Positions 18,045 to 26,354 are shown, counted from the stretch's first letter. The stretch: 64,000 nucleotides of DNA from UBA7657 sp049652985 (GCA_049652985.1 JBASFK010000002.1:124001-188000); one strand, 5' to 3'. Notes: generated from the sequence alone by a model not told the origin. Numbers and translations: made by a program.

Positions 18045-18461
18045 TTATTTGCTTTCCTTTAGATATTTCTGAAAACCGCCGCGCAGCCCATCGGGAATAC
18101 GCACGGGCTTGAGTGATCCTGCGCTGACGGAGACCACGGTTACGTCCGCTGTGAAAATCAGTTCTGAATTACGGTAAATTGATTGTTTCATGACCAGACT
18201 GGTGTTTTTGAGTTGAATTACAATAGTTTGCACTTCAAGAAGATCATCGAGAACCGCCGGTTTCAGGTAATCGGCACTGATATGACGGACGACGAACAAA
18301 ATCCCTTGGTTCTCATGTAATGATTTATTCTCAAAACCCATAAAACGCAAGAGTTCCGTGCGTCCCCGCTCGGCAAAATTGATGAAATTTGAGTGATAGA
18401 CGACCCCTCCCGCATCCGTGTCCTCATAGTAAATACGGATGGGCAGTTTATGCGGTTCCAT
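18045..18461 (-). CDS. ybgC: acyl-CoA thioesterase of the Tol-Pal cluster
   Basis: 138 residues, a hot-dog fold 4-hydroxybenzoyl-CoA thioesterase family member. The catalytic aspartate lies in YYEDTDAGGVVYHSNFINFAERGRT (first part YYEDTDAGGVVYHSN). YbgC hydrolyses short acyl-CoAs or acyl-ACP and is the usual first gene of the tol operon. It overlaps the end of the upstream methyltransferase gene by 14 bases and precedes tolQ by 2. Confidence 0.93.
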   Translation of the reverse strand: MEPHKLPIRIYYEDTDAGGVVYHSNFINFAERGRTELLRFMGFENKSLHENQGILFVVRHISADYLKPAVLDDLLEVQTIVIQLKNTSLVMKQSIYRNSELIFTADVTVVSVSAGSLKPVRIPDGLRGGFQKYLKESK

Positions 18462-19854
18462 GGCTTTTCTTCCTTACCCAGAATTTATACATCTCTTTGA
18501 ACGTTTCAGGGTGCTTTAACTCGTATTTATGCCAGTTTTCAAGGTTCGTGGTGTCCTTGTCTTTAGGGAACATATGGCGATACAAGGCAACGGTTTCGGG
18601 CTTAAGGTAGAATTTCACCGGCTCGAGGCCAAGCCCATCCATCATCGCCTTCAGCTCAAGCAGGTCATATTCATGCTCTTGGACATGGAACAGCAGGTCG
18701 CGGCATTCCGAAAGGACATAGTAATCGCGGAAGCCGCACAGGTACTCGTAAACATCCCGAGGCAGGAGATCCGGCGCGTCGGCCCGGAAGCGGCGAATTT
18801 CATCCGCTGATGAGCCATAACTTTTTTCACGGATAATCTTTTTCGCCTCGGTCAGTTTCCGGCGGGCGGCGCGGCTGTAAAAGGCGACGCGCATAACGCC
18901 ATCGTCTTTCAAAAGGCCGGTCAGAACTTTCCAGCCCTTCAGCGGGTCTTTCAGGTGATGGAGCACGCCCGAACTGGCGATGAAATCAAATTTCCGGTTG
19001 AGGGCACCGAGATTCAAAATATCGCCGTGGCGGAATTCGACGTTTTTGATTTTGAGTTCTTTGGTCTTGTCCGAGCCGTAAGACAGGCTCGCGAGGCTGA
19101 GATCAACCGCCAGTACTTTCGCATCGGGAAACACGTGCGCGAGTTCAATCGCTTCCTTGCCCGTCCCTGTGCCCGCGACAAGAATATCGGCTTTTTTACG
19201 GCGCAGGTGCCCTTCCGCCTCTTCATCTTTTATCTCGGGATCGAAATGCGTCCAGCGCGGGTACGGGAATTTCTCGTACTGGCCCTGCACGGCGACTGAG
19301 ATTTTGTCATCGATTGCCGTTACCGGCTTTATGCCTGCATTGATTTCAGGGTTCGGACGCTTGCTGCCATCAAAAATGTAATCGGTGGCGGCATTATAGG
19401 CTTCCAGTTCCGGGGTCGGTTTTTTCTTATAAAGACCGGCAATAAATTTTTCGAATTCGATGTTGAATACGACAATGCGCTGCAGGCCAAGTTTAAAAAA
19501 CGGGTCATCGGGACCAGGTTTATGCTGTCTGAACAAGCTGTAAAAGAAATTCCCCGCACCCGAACAATCGACGCGCTCATCTTCCATGCACTTTTTAAAC
19601 AGCGTCATCAGCGCCGCATTCGGCTGGCTCAGTTCCATATATTGAACGAGATTGACGAATTCCTGTTTGTAGCGGACGGTTTTGGAGGCGAGCTGAATGG
19701 CCTGCGCATAGGCCTCGATTGCCTGCATGGTATCGCCGAGCGCGGTATAGGCCTGTCCCAATTGCGCGAAAATATCAGCGCGCGGTCCATCTTTTTCGAG
19801 CGCGCGGAAAAGCTCCGCGATGGCGTCCTCGGGCCTTTTGGCTGAGAGTTTTAT
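18448..19854 (-). CDS. TPR and methyltransferase domain protein, ATA start
   Basis: 468 residues if read from ATA 19854. The N-terminal half carries TPR-like helices (PEDAIAELFRALEKDGPRAD, then LGQAYTALGDTMQAIEAYAQ). The C-terminal half is a class I SAM methyltransferase with DILVAGTGTGKEAIELA and FDFIASSGVLHHLKDP. The substrate is unknown. Between a TGA inside ruvB and TTG 19761 there is no ATG, GTG or TTG, yet the TPR reads through that stretch. ATA 19854 overlaps the ruvB TAA as ATAA and has GGAGGA 6 bases upstream. TTG 19761 (437 residues) would cut the first repeat. Confidence 0.8.
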   Translation of the reverse strand: MKLSAKRPEDAIAELFRALEKDGPRADIFAQLGQAYTALGDTMQAIEAYAQAIQLASKTVRYKQEFVNLVQYMELSQPNAALMTLFKKCMEDERVDCSGAGNFFYSLFRQHKPGPDDPFFKLGLQRIVVFNIEFEKFIAGLYKKKPTPELEAYNAATDYIFDGSKRPNPEINAGIKPVTAIDDKISVAVQGQYEKFPYPRWTHFDPEIKDEEAEGHLRRKKADILVAGTGTGKEAIELAHVFPDAKVLAVDLSLASLSYGSDKTKELKIKNVEFRHGDILNLGALNRKFDFIASSGVLHHLKDPLKGWKVLTGLLKDDGVMRVAFYSRAARRKLTEAKKIIREKSYGSSADEIRRFRADAPDLLPRDVYEYLCGFRDYYVLSECRDLLFHVQEHEYDLLELKAMMDGLGLEPVKFYLKPETVALYRHMFPKDKDTTNLENWHKYELKHPETFKEMYKFWVRKKSHGTA

Positions 19855-20876
19855 GACTCGTCCTCCAGCAGGTCAGGCTGTGGAATATTTTTGGGTTTCA
19901 GGCCGAGATACTGGAAGCCCTTGACCGAAAGCATGCGCCCGCGCGGCGTGCGCTGCACCAGCCCCTGCTGGATCAGGTAGGGCTCTATGACGTCCTCGAC
20001 CATATCGCGTTGTTCGGAGAGAAAGGCGGACAAGGTTTCCACGCCGACCGGCCCGCCGCCGTAATTCTCGGCGATGCAGGAGAGATAGCGCCGGTCCATC
20101 GTGTCGAGGCCGGAGCCGTCGACATCCAGCCGTTGTAATGCTTCGTCAACTTCTTTGCGGTCGATCTGCTTGCCGTCGGCGAAATCTCGTACGCGGCGGG
20201 TCAGCCTCCCGGCGATACGGGGCGTTCCCCTCGATCTTTTGGCGATTTCAGCCGCGCCGTCCCTGGTCAGGTTCATCTGCAGAAGGTTCGCCGTGCGGGC
20301 AACGATGAATGCAAGCTCCTCCGCCGTATAGAATTCCAACCGCATGGGGATGCCGAAACGGTCGCGCAGTGGGTTGGTGAGCAGGCCGCTCCGCGTCGTC
20401 GCGCCGATGAGCGTAAACGGGACCAAGTCGATCTGGACAGAACGCGCCGCTGGCCCCTCGCCGATGATGAGGTCGAGCTTCCGGTCTTCCATCGCCGGGT
20501 ACAAAATTTCCTCGATGGCCGGGTTGAGGCGGTGAATTTCATCGATGAACAAAACGTCGTTGGGCTCAAGATTTGTAAGAAGCGCGGCAAGGTCGCCGGC
20601 TTTTGCGATCACGGGGCCGGAGGTCGCGCGGAAACCGACGCCGAGTTCCTTGGCGATGATCTGCGCGAGCGTTGTCTTGCCAAGCCCCGGCGGGCCGAAC
20701 AATAAAACATGGTCCATCGCGTCGCGGCGCGCTTTCGCAGCCTTTACAAATACTTTCAGATTTTCGCAGAGCGGTTTCTGCCCGACGAAATCGGCGAAGG
20801 ACAACGGGCGCAATGCGACCTCCTGTCGGCCTTCGAATTCCTGCTTCACGGTTTCGAGCTGTGCGTTCTTGGTCAT
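19851..20876 (-). CDS. ruvB: Holliday junction branch migration helicase
   Basis: 341 residues. RuvB is the AAA+ motor that drives branch migration with RuvA. Walker A is GPPGLGKTT, Walker B is VLFIDEIHRLNP, sensor 1 is IGATTRSGLL, and the winged-helix C-terminal domain contains YLIQQGLVQRTPRGR. It overlaps ruvA by four bases (ATGA) and the next gene by four bases (ATAA). Confidence 0.98.
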   Translation of the reverse strand: MTKNAQLETVKQEFEGRQEVALRPLSFADFVGQKPLCENLKVFVKAAKARRDAMDHVLLFGPPGLGKTTLAQIIAKELGVGFRATSGPVIAKAGDLAALLTNLEPNDVLFIDEIHRLNPAIEEILYPAMEDRKLDLIIGEGPAARSVQIDLVPFTLIGATTRSGLLTNPLRDRFGIPMRLEFYTAEELAFIVARTANLLQMNLTRDGAAEIAKRSRGTPRIAGRLTRRVRDFADGKQIDRKEVDEALQRLDVDGSGLDTMDRRYLSCIAENYGGGPVGVETLSAFLSEQRDMVEDVIEPYLIQQGLVQRTPRGRMLSVKGFQYLGLKPKNIPQPDLLEDES

Positions 20877-21493
20877 GCGCTCAGTTCCTTCAGTGCCATG
20901 CGGATAATCGTTTGTAAATTTTCCTTGTCGTTATCATTCGCTTTCGTGCGGGCCTGCATGACGGCGTTATAAGCATCCGAGCGCGTATAGCCGAGATTGA
21001 TCAGCGCAGAGACGGCGTCCTGATCGATGGTTTTTGGTTCGTTGGCGATTTCCTTGTACTTCACGCCCTTCGCGGGCGCAGTGATTTCAGCCTGCTCGGC
21101 CTTGTCTTTCAATTCTGTCAATATTCTTACGCCGAGTTTCGGGCCGACGCCGTCAGCTGAGGTGATCGCGGCTTTGTCCTGCGAGGCGATGATGACGCCG
21201 AGGCGCTCCGCCGGGCACGCGGTCAAAATCGAGAGCGCAACCTTCGCCCCTACGCCCTGCACGCTTGTCAGGAGCCGAAACCATTTCTGCTCGTTCGCAT
21301 CGGCAAAGCCGTAGAGGTGGATATGATCCTCGCGCACGTGCGTGTCGATCAGGAGTGTTGCCGGGTCGCCGGGCTGGCCGATCCGGCCCAGTGTGCGGCG
21401 GCTCGCGAACACGACATAGCCGACGCCGTTCACGTCCAAAATCGCGTGGTTGTCCGCAAAGGAGTCGATGATGCCGGAGAGTTTGCCGATCAT
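20873..21493 (-). CDS. ruvA: Holliday junction DNA-binding protein RuvA
   Basis: 206 residues. The N-terminal OB fold starts MIGKLSGIIDSFADNHAILD; helix-hairpin-helix motifs follow (LLTSVQGVGAKVALSIL and ITSADGVGPKLGVRILTEL). A flexible linker leads to domain III, which contacts RuvB. It overlaps both ruvC and ruvB by ATGA. Confidence 0.97.
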   Translation of the reverse strand: MIGKLSGIIDSFADNHAILDVNGVGYVVFASRRTLGRIGQPGDPATLLIDTHVREDHIHLYGFADANEQKWFRLLTSVQGVGAKVALSILTACPAERLGVIIASQDKAAITSADGVGPKLGVRILTELKDKAEQAEITAPAKGVKYKEIANEPKTIDQDAVSALINLGYTRSDAYNAVMQARTKANDNDKENLQTIIRMALKELSA

Positions 21494-22041
21494 TTAACCT
21501 CACCTGTCATCCCGGCGCAAGCCGGGATCGGGTTGCCTCTAAGTTTAATCGATTCCGGCTTGCGCCGGAATGACAATGGACGGTGATGAGCATGGCAGAT
21601 GGCCACGGCAAGGGCGTCAGCTTCGTCTTCGCCGATTTTGCCACAGGCGGGCAACAGCCTCTGGATCATCATGCCGACCTGCTGCTTTTCGGCGTGGCCG
21701 GTACCGACGATGGATTTCTTGATCTTGTTGGCCGCATATTCCGCCGTTTCCAGCCCGTAAAGCGCCGGGACGGCCAGGGCCACGCCCCGTGCCTGCCCCA
21801 ATTTAAGAGCCGAGGCTGCGTTTTTATTCATGAAAGTTTCCTCGACGGCGGCCGCTTCGGGCTTGTGGGCCTCGATTACTCGCGCCAGTTCGCGGTGGAT
21901 CACGGCCAGCCGCGCGGCCAGGGATTGATCTGCATCTGTTCGTATCAGGCCACTGGCGCGGTATTGCAGCGCGCTGCCACGGCTGAGGATAATGCCCCAA
22001 CCGGTCTTTTGCAGGCCCGGATCGATACCGAGAATAAGCAT
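21490..22041 (-). CDS. ruvC: Holliday junction endonuclease RuvC, repeat-derived tail
   Basis: 183 residues. Catalytic acidic residues lie in LGIDPGLQKTGWG, AAVEETFMNKNAASALKLGQ and EDEADALAVAICHAHH. The normal fold ends near residue 153. The last 25-30 residues (from SFRRKPES to PACAGMTGEVK) are read from an inserted palindromic repeat at 21506-21574, which also leads into the stop codon. The endonuclease core looks intact, so the protein is probably active with a repeat-encoded tail. Confidence 0.95.
   Translation of the reverse strand: MLILGIDPGLQKTGWGIILSRGSALQYRASGLIRTDADQSLAARLAVIHRELARVIEAHKPEAAAVEETFMNKNAASALKLGQARGVALAVPALYGLETAEYAANKIKKSIVGTGHAEKQQVGMMIQRLLPACGKIGEDEADALAVAICHAHHRPLSFRRKPESIKLRGNPIPACAGMTGEVK
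21506..21574. repeat. interspersed palindromic repeat inside the ruvC 3' end
   Basis: Two 23-base arms, 21506-21528 and 21552-21574, are inverted copies with 21 of 23 positions complementary. They begin GTCATCCCGGCGCAAGCCGG and end CCGGAATGAC, with a 23-base loop. This type is common in proteobacterial intergenic regions. Here it lies in frame within ruvC and encodes FRRKPES and PACAGMT. Confidence 0.85.
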
Positions 22042-22118
22042 ATGGTTTATTATGTTAAAAGGAACAGGAACAATTCAGGAACAGTATAGGGGAATGGCAA
22101 AAAAATGCAAAGGCGTAG

Positions 22119-22874
22119 TTAGCCCGAAGCCATGAGTTTTTCCATGATCTGGTCGCTGACCTCGACATTGGTGGTGACGGTCTGAACGTCGTCGTTCTCT
22201 TCCAGCGCCTCGATCAGCTCCAGCACGTCGCCCGCCTGCTCCTCGTTCACGGAGGCCATGACATTCGGCTTCCATGCGAGGCCGGATTTTTCCGGTTCGC
22301 CGAATTTCGCTACAATGGCGGTCCTGACGGCGGCGAAATCGTCGGGCGTGCAGGTAATGTCATGAATGTCTGTATTCGATTCAACATTAGATGCGCCCGC
22401 TTCAAGCGCGGCTTCGAACATGGCGTCGGCATCTGCGGCGCTGGCCGGGTACGTTATTTCACCGACGCGGTCGAACATGAAGCTGACGGAATTGGTTTCG
22501 CCGAGATTGCCGCCGTATTTTGAGAAGGTCGAGCGTACTTCACCCGCCGTGCGGTTTTTATTATCGGTCAGTGCGTCGACAATAATCGCCACGCCGCCGG
22601 GGCCGTAGCCTTCATAGCGCATTTCGACATAATTGCTGAGATCGCCGCCGCCCGCGCCCTTTTGAATGGCTTTTTCGATGTTGTCGCGTGGCATGCTCAG
22701 CGCTTTCGCGTTCGCAATGGCCAGGCGCAGGCGCGCATTCATATTCGGATCGGCGCCGCCCATTTTCGCGGCGACCGTGATCTCGCGTCCGAGCTTTGAA
22801 AAAAGCTGGGCCCTTTTCCTGTCCTGCGTTCCTTTGCGGTGCTGGATATTCTTGAATTTGGAATGGCCGGCCAT
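22119..22874 (-). CDS. yebC: YebC/PmpR-family protein
   Basis: 251 residues. It starts MAGHSKFKNIQHRKGTQDRK, the family hallmark, and has the three-domain YebC organisation. Members act as DNA-binding regulators or help translation at difficult peptide stretches. I chose ATG 22874, since the two extra upstream codons begin with TTG. It is the first gene of the leftward run into ruvC-A-B. An empty stretch of 77 bases separates it from ruvC. Confidence 0.96.
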   Translation of the reverse strand: MAGHSKFKNIQHRKGTQDRKRAQLFSKLGREITVAAKMGGADPNMNARLRLAIANAKALSMPRDNIEKAIQKGAGGGDLSNYVEMRYEGYGPGGVAIIVDALTDNKNRTAGEVRSTFSKYGGNLGETNSVSFMFDRVGEITYPASAADADAMFEAALEAGASNVESNTDIHDITCTPDDFAAVRTAIVAKFGEPEKSGLAWKPNVMASVNEEQAGDVLELIEALEENDDVQTVTTNVEVSDQIMEKLMASG

Positions 22875-22993
22875 GTGCAACCCTCATTATGGCTATCAAA
22901 AAGCGAATATAGATCACCCTTTTGCCCCTGAAAAGGGCCTGATTTTTTAGCGAATCCTGTGTTAAAATAGAGAATAGAGTACGCCGGAGATTT

Positions 22994-23533
22994 ATGAGTT
23001 ATCAATTCCAGAACATTACCGTCCTGATCGTTGAGGATAACCAGCCCATGCTTGAGCTGGCGAAGTCGTTGATGACCGCGTTCGGCGTCAAGAACGTCAT
23101 CGGCGCCAAACACGGCGAAGAGGGCTTCAAGAAATTCTGCGAGTACAACCCGGATATTATTATCGCCGATTGGATGATGAAACCGATGGACGGCATATCC
23201 CTCGCCCGCCGGATCCGGAACGATCCATCCTCGCCGAATAAATTCGTCCCCTTTGTTTTAATGACGGGCTTCAGCGAGAAGCGCCGCGTCATGCAGGCGC
23301 GGGACGCGGGCGTGACGGAATTCCTGGTGAAGCCATTCACCGCGCGCGATCTTTACAAGCGCCTCTACCAGATTATCGAGCGCCCGCGCCAGTTCGTGCG
23401 CTCGGACGATTTCTTCGGGCCGGACCGCCGCCGCAAGGGTGGCGTGGGCTATCAGGGCCCCCTGCGCCGGAACACCGACGTGCAGCCGGACGATTACCTT
23501 GTCAGCATGGATTTACCGGGTAAACGCACATGA
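22994..23533 (+). CDS. CheY-like response regulator
   Basis: 179 residues. The receiver domain has the acidic pocket Glu14-Asp15 (LIVEDNQPM), phospho-acceptor Asp59 (DIIIADWMMKP), Thr91 (LMTGF) and Lys113 (FLVKPF). After it come about 55 residues of basic, unstructured sequence (RSDDFFGPDRRRKGG) with no DNA-binding domain. It probably signals through protein contact, perhaps with the next gene product, whose start overlaps its stop (ATGA). No histidine kinase is nearby. Confidence 0.92.
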   Translation: MSYQFQNITVLIVEDNQPMLELAKSLMTAFGVKNVIGAKHGEEGFKKFCEYNPDIIIADWMMKPMDGISLARRIRNDPSSPNKFVPFVLMTGFSEKRRVMQARDAGVTEFLVKPFTARDLYKRLYQIIERPRQFVRSDDFFGPDRRRKGGVGYQGPLRRNTDVQPDDYLVSMDLPGKRT

Positions 23534-24057
23534 CCGATCAGCATTTCAGACAAAAGCCCCGGCGCAACGCCGAATTCATCAAGCCGCCCAATATGCTCAA
23601 AACCAAGGTCGGCTCCGGAGGGCTGGGCGATGACATTCTCAGCAAGGCGCAAGACCTTCTTGAGAACAACACGGTTGATTTTCAGCCTCTGGCCGAGATG
23701 TATCTTGCTACCCTGATGAAGGGGATTGACCTCGCCAAGGAAGCCGACCCGGGCGACGACCAGGAATACGTGATCTCGCGCATGCTTTATCCGGGCATGC
23801 AATTGAAGGCCAACGGCGGCATGTTTCATTATCCATTAATCACGCGCATCGCGGACAAGCTGATCCAGTTTCTCGAGGTCATCGAGCGCGTCGATATAGA
23901 GGTTGTTGAAATCGTTATGGCGTTTCACACGACGATGCGTGCGGTGGTCATGGGACGCGTCTCCGGCGACGGCGGCAAGCACGGCACAGAGCTGATGCGG
24001 GCGCTGAACGAAGCCTGCATGCGCTATTTCGACAAGTACCAGGGAAAGCCGTTTTAG
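23530..24057 (+). CDS. conserved partner of a CheY-like regulator, unknown function
   Basis: 175 residues, cytoplasmic, no membrane segment. A basic start (RQKPRRNAEFIKPPNMLKTK) and a Gly-rich turn precede an all-helical region (LIQFLEVIERVDIEVVEIVM), with a closing helix rich in Met and Arg. I recognise no named family with confidence. Such proteins occur beside CheY-like genes in alphaproteobacteria, and the ATGA overlap with the response regulator suggests a shared function. Its stop overlaps that of the phosphoesterase gene on the other strand by 4 bases. Confidence 0.8.
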   Translation: MTDQHFRQKPRRNAEFIKPPNMLKTKVGSGGLGDDILSKAQDLLENNTVDFQPLAEMYLATLMKGIDLAKEADPGDDQEYVISRMLYPGMQLKANGGMFHYPLITRIADKLIQFLEVIERVDIEVVEIVMAFHTTMRAVVMGRVSGDGGKHGTELMRALNEACMRYFDKYQGKPF

Positions 24058-24872
24058 GGCTTTGGAATATTTTCCGACATGATGGCGCCTACGCGCACCG
24101 GCTCGATTTTTTCCGCGTGGCCGGTTTTATCATTCGTCACGATGTAAACGCCGCATAGTGCCGCCTCGCCGGATGCAGGGCGCATGCGTTCTCCGGCGAA
24201 TTTCTTTACAAAGCGGTGGATCGCGATTTCCTTCTCGACGCCGATGACGCTGTTGTAATCGCCTGTCATGCCCGCGTCGCTCTGGTAGGCCGTACCACCA
24301 GGCATAATATGCGCATCGGCGGTTGGGATATGCGTGTGCGTACCGACGAGCGCGGAGATTTTTCCATCGAGATAATGTGCAAGCGATAATTTTTCGCTAG
24401 TCGCCTCGGCATGGAAATCCACGAATACGGCGTTTGTGCCGCCCTTGCCCATTTTCTCTTTCTCGACGATGTCCTTAACAATGCGGAATGGATCGTCCAG
24501 TGCATCCATGAACAACCGTCCCATGGCGTTAATCACCGTGATCGTCCGGCCATCATCAAGTTCGTGCTTGACGATTCCAGCGCCGGGTGAACCTTCAGGA
24601 TAATTGACGGGCCGGAGAAGTTTTTTGTCGCGGTCTATATAAGGAATGATTTCGCGCTGGTCCCAGACATGATTGCCGGTCGTGATAACATCAGTGCCCC
24701 ATTCGTAAAATTCCTCGCAGATTTTCGGCGTGATCCCTGCGCCGCTCGCGGCGTTTTCACCGTTGACGATGACGACATCGGGTCCGAGCTTTTGCTTCAG
24801 CACCGGGAGGTGCTTTTGCAGCGCCTCGCGCCCTGAGCGTCCCATCACATCGCCGACAAATAAAATCTTCAA
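24054..24872 (-). CDS. YmdB-family (TIGR00282) metallophosphoesterase
   Basis: 272 residues. Metal-binding motifs are in order: MKILFVGDVMGRSGR, VNGENAASGAG, TTGNHVWDQ, VDFHAEATSEK and VGTHTHIPTAD. Members hydrolyse cyclic nucleotides or related phosphodiesters. In Bacillus, YmdB hydrolyses 2',3'-cAMP and affects biofilm switching; the role here is not known. It lies 9 bases after the 5-formyl-THF cyclo-ligase gene on the same strand. Confidence 0.93.
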   Translation of the reverse strand: MKILFVGDVMGRSGREALQKHLPVLKQKLGPDVVIVNGENAASGAGITPKICEEFYEWGTDVITTGNHVWDQREIIPYIDRDKKLLRPVNYPEGSPGAGIVKHELDDGRTITVINAMGRLFMDALDDPFRIVKDIVEKEKMGKGGTNAVFVDFHAEATSEKLSLAHYLDGKISALVGTHTHIPTADAHIMPGGTAYQSDAGMTGDYNSVIGVEKEIAIHRFVKKFAGERMRPASGEAALCGVYIVTNDKTGHAEKIEPVRVGAIMSENIPKP

Positions 24873-24881
24873 AATAATCTC

Positions 24882-25460
24882 CTACAGATTAAAACTGCTT
24901 GCGCCCTGCGGCGTAATGACCCAGTCGAGCTTCTGGTCGTGATCCTCGACGGGCAGATTAAACAGGCACGCCTGCTGGGCATATGCCAGCCCAACGGCGA
25001 CGATTTTCTTCCCCGCGCGCAGGGCTGAGAGCGTGGCGTCGTAATGCCCGCCTCCCTGACCTAATCTATACCCCCTCCGGTCGAAAGCCAGCAAAGGCAC
25101 GATAACGATATCGGGCTGCAGCCATTGCGTTTTGTCATTGACGACAGGCTCCATGACATCATGATCTGTCTGGCGCAATTCCATGTCCTCCTGCCAGCGT
25201 GCGAAGCGCAGGCCTCTTTCATTCTTTACTATTACCGGGAGGCCGCAGGTGAAGCCTTCCTCTAAAAGCCGCTCGATCAGGGGCCGCGAATCGAACTCCC
25301 TGCCCGCGGGCCAGTAAGCCGCGACAACCTGGCCCTTTTGCGGTTTTACGGTATCGAAAAAAAGCGTGCTCGCGGCAGCCGGGTCCTCAGCACGGACATC
25401 CATGCGCGCCCGGTGGCGTCGCGCCTCGATCCTCAGTGCTGTTTTGTCGGGCTCGGTCAT
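24882..25460 (-). CDS. 5-formyltetrahydrofolate cyclo-ligase
   Basis: 192 residues. The ATP-dependent enzyme converts 5-formyl-THF to methenyl-THF. The key motif is RRGYRLGQGGGHYDATL, and the N-terminus KTALRIEARRHRARM is typical. I chose ATG 25460 (MTEPDKTAL); upstream codons run into the 6S RNA. As in many proteobacteria, the gene is directly downstream of 6S RNA and may be read from its transcript. Confidence 0.93.
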   Translation of the reverse strand: MTEPDKTALRIEARRHRARMDVRAEDPAAASTLFFDTVKPQKGQVVAAYWPAGREFDSRPLIERLLEEGFTCGLPVIVKNERGLRFARWQEDMELRQTDHDVMEPVVNDKTQWLQPDIVIVPLLAFDRRGYRLGQGGGHYDATLSALRAGKKIVAVGLAYAQQACLFNLPVEDHDQKLDWVITPQGASSFNL

Positions 25461-25483
25461 GGGGGAATAATAAGGGGGAAAAT

Positions 25484-25653
25484 GCAAGGGCGCCACAGTG
25501 GCCGTGTACGTTCAAATCCGCGTATGACCCAGTTAAACCAGGTGGGCACCATATACCTAAAGGCTTTTGGCCTGAAGACAGGGACAGCTCCCTTACGAAT
25601 TTTATCGGTCTCCGGGAATATGTTGTATCACGCACCCCGCAGCAAACCCTTGC
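25484..25653 (-). ncRNA. ssrS: 6S RNA
   Basis: The minus strand between zapA and the cyclo-ligase gene carries a roughly 170-base RNA whose ends pair (GCAAGGG at the start, CCCTTGC at the end). A long imperfect hairpin with an open centre lies between, and the 3' half includes GGGTCATACGCGG. The order zapA - 6S - cyclo-ligase is conserved in proteobacteria. 6S RNA mimics an open promoter and sequesters sigma70 RNA polymerase in stationary phase. Ends are estimated from the promoter and the closing stem. Confidence 0.85.
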
Positions 25654-25658
25654 CCGGT

Positions 25659-25687
25659 AATATAGGCGCAACCGCTGAAATTATCAA
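25659..25687 (-). promoter_or_regulatory. promoter of 6S RNA
   Basis: Reading the minus strand, TTGATA (25687-25682) and TATATT (25664-25659) are separated by 17 bases. The predicted start of transcription is near 25653, the first base of the closing stem. Confidence 0.7.
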
Positions 25688-25705
25688 ATTTGGGTGATTT
25701 AGGCC

Positions 25706-26041
25706 TTAAGCCTTGGCGATACGGCCCGCGATCAGGTCGATGCGCTCGGCGAGGTGATCAATGGCGCGTATGACGAGAACTTCGTCCTCCTGGCCGCCCT
25801 CATTTTCCTCGATTCGGCCGTTCAGGTCGTTGATATCCTCGCGCTGGTCGAAGATTTCGTCAGCCAGCATTAATGCCGTCAAAACAAGCAGGTGCGCGTC
25901 GTTGTTCGCGGCTCCGGAGCGGCTGATTTCTTTCATGCGCTGGTCGACGTAATAGCCGAGGTCCTTGAGGCGTTTTTCCTGCCCGTCGTCGCAGGCGATG
26001 CCATAGCTGCGTCCGTTGATGTTCAGATTTACCTCAGCCAT
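25706..26041 (-). CDS. zapA: cell division protein ZapA
   Basis: 111 residues. The ZapA N-terminal globular domain (VNLNINGRSYGIACDDGQEK) and a C-terminal coiled coil (FDQREDINDLNGRIEENE) are present. ZapA cross-links FtsZ filaments at midcell. It follows the small coiled-coil gene with an 8-base overlap and is upstream of 6S RNA. Confidence 0.9.
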   Translation of the reverse strand: MAEVNLNINGRSYGIACDDGQEKRLKDLGYYVDQRMKEISRSGAANNDAHLLVLTALMLADEIFDQREDINDLNGRIEENEGGQEDEVLVIRAIDHLAERIDLIAGRIAKA

Positions 26042-26276
26042 GGGAACCGTCCTTCAATATTTCTTCAACCGTTTCGATCGCCTGGTCGAGGCGCTTGGCG
26101 AACAATGCGCCCTGCATCGCGTTGCCATTACCGTTACTTCCATTCTTTTTCGCAGCGTTGTCGCCGAACATGTCGCGCTGCTGCCCGGCCATGGTGGTTT
26201 CAAGTTTTACGGCGGAGGATTCCAGTTTTCCGACCGCCCCTTCGAGTTTCGCCAAAGCCTGTCTCATCGATGACAC
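26034..26276 (-). CDS. small coiled-coil protein (DUF4164-like)
   Basis: 80 residues. Heptad-like LAKLEGAVGKLESSAVKLET is followed by an Asn/Gly-rich linker and a closing helix (LDQAIETVEEILKD). Proteins of this type sit before zapA in alphaproteobacteria, and the 8-base overlap with zapA supports a role in the same process. The function is not established. Confidence 0.75.
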   Translation of the reverse strand: MSSMRQALAKLEGAVGKLESSAVKLETTMAGQQRDMFGDNAAKKNGSNGNGNAMQGALFAKRLDQAIETVEEILKDGSHG

Positions 26277-26342
26277 GGGTAAAACCCTCTCTTGTTGTTT
26301 CCTGAATGGATATTCGCAAACGGTATCAGGACAACTTTGAAC

Positions 26343-26354
26343 CGGTCAAGACCG
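26343..26354. promoter_or_regulatory. inverted repeat in the zapA/tkt divergent region
   Basis: CGGTC-AA-GACCG is a perfect 5-base inverted repeat with a 2-base centre, about 100 bases before tkt and 67 bases before the divergent coiled-coil gene. It may be an operator. No regulator is identified. Confidence 0.3.
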
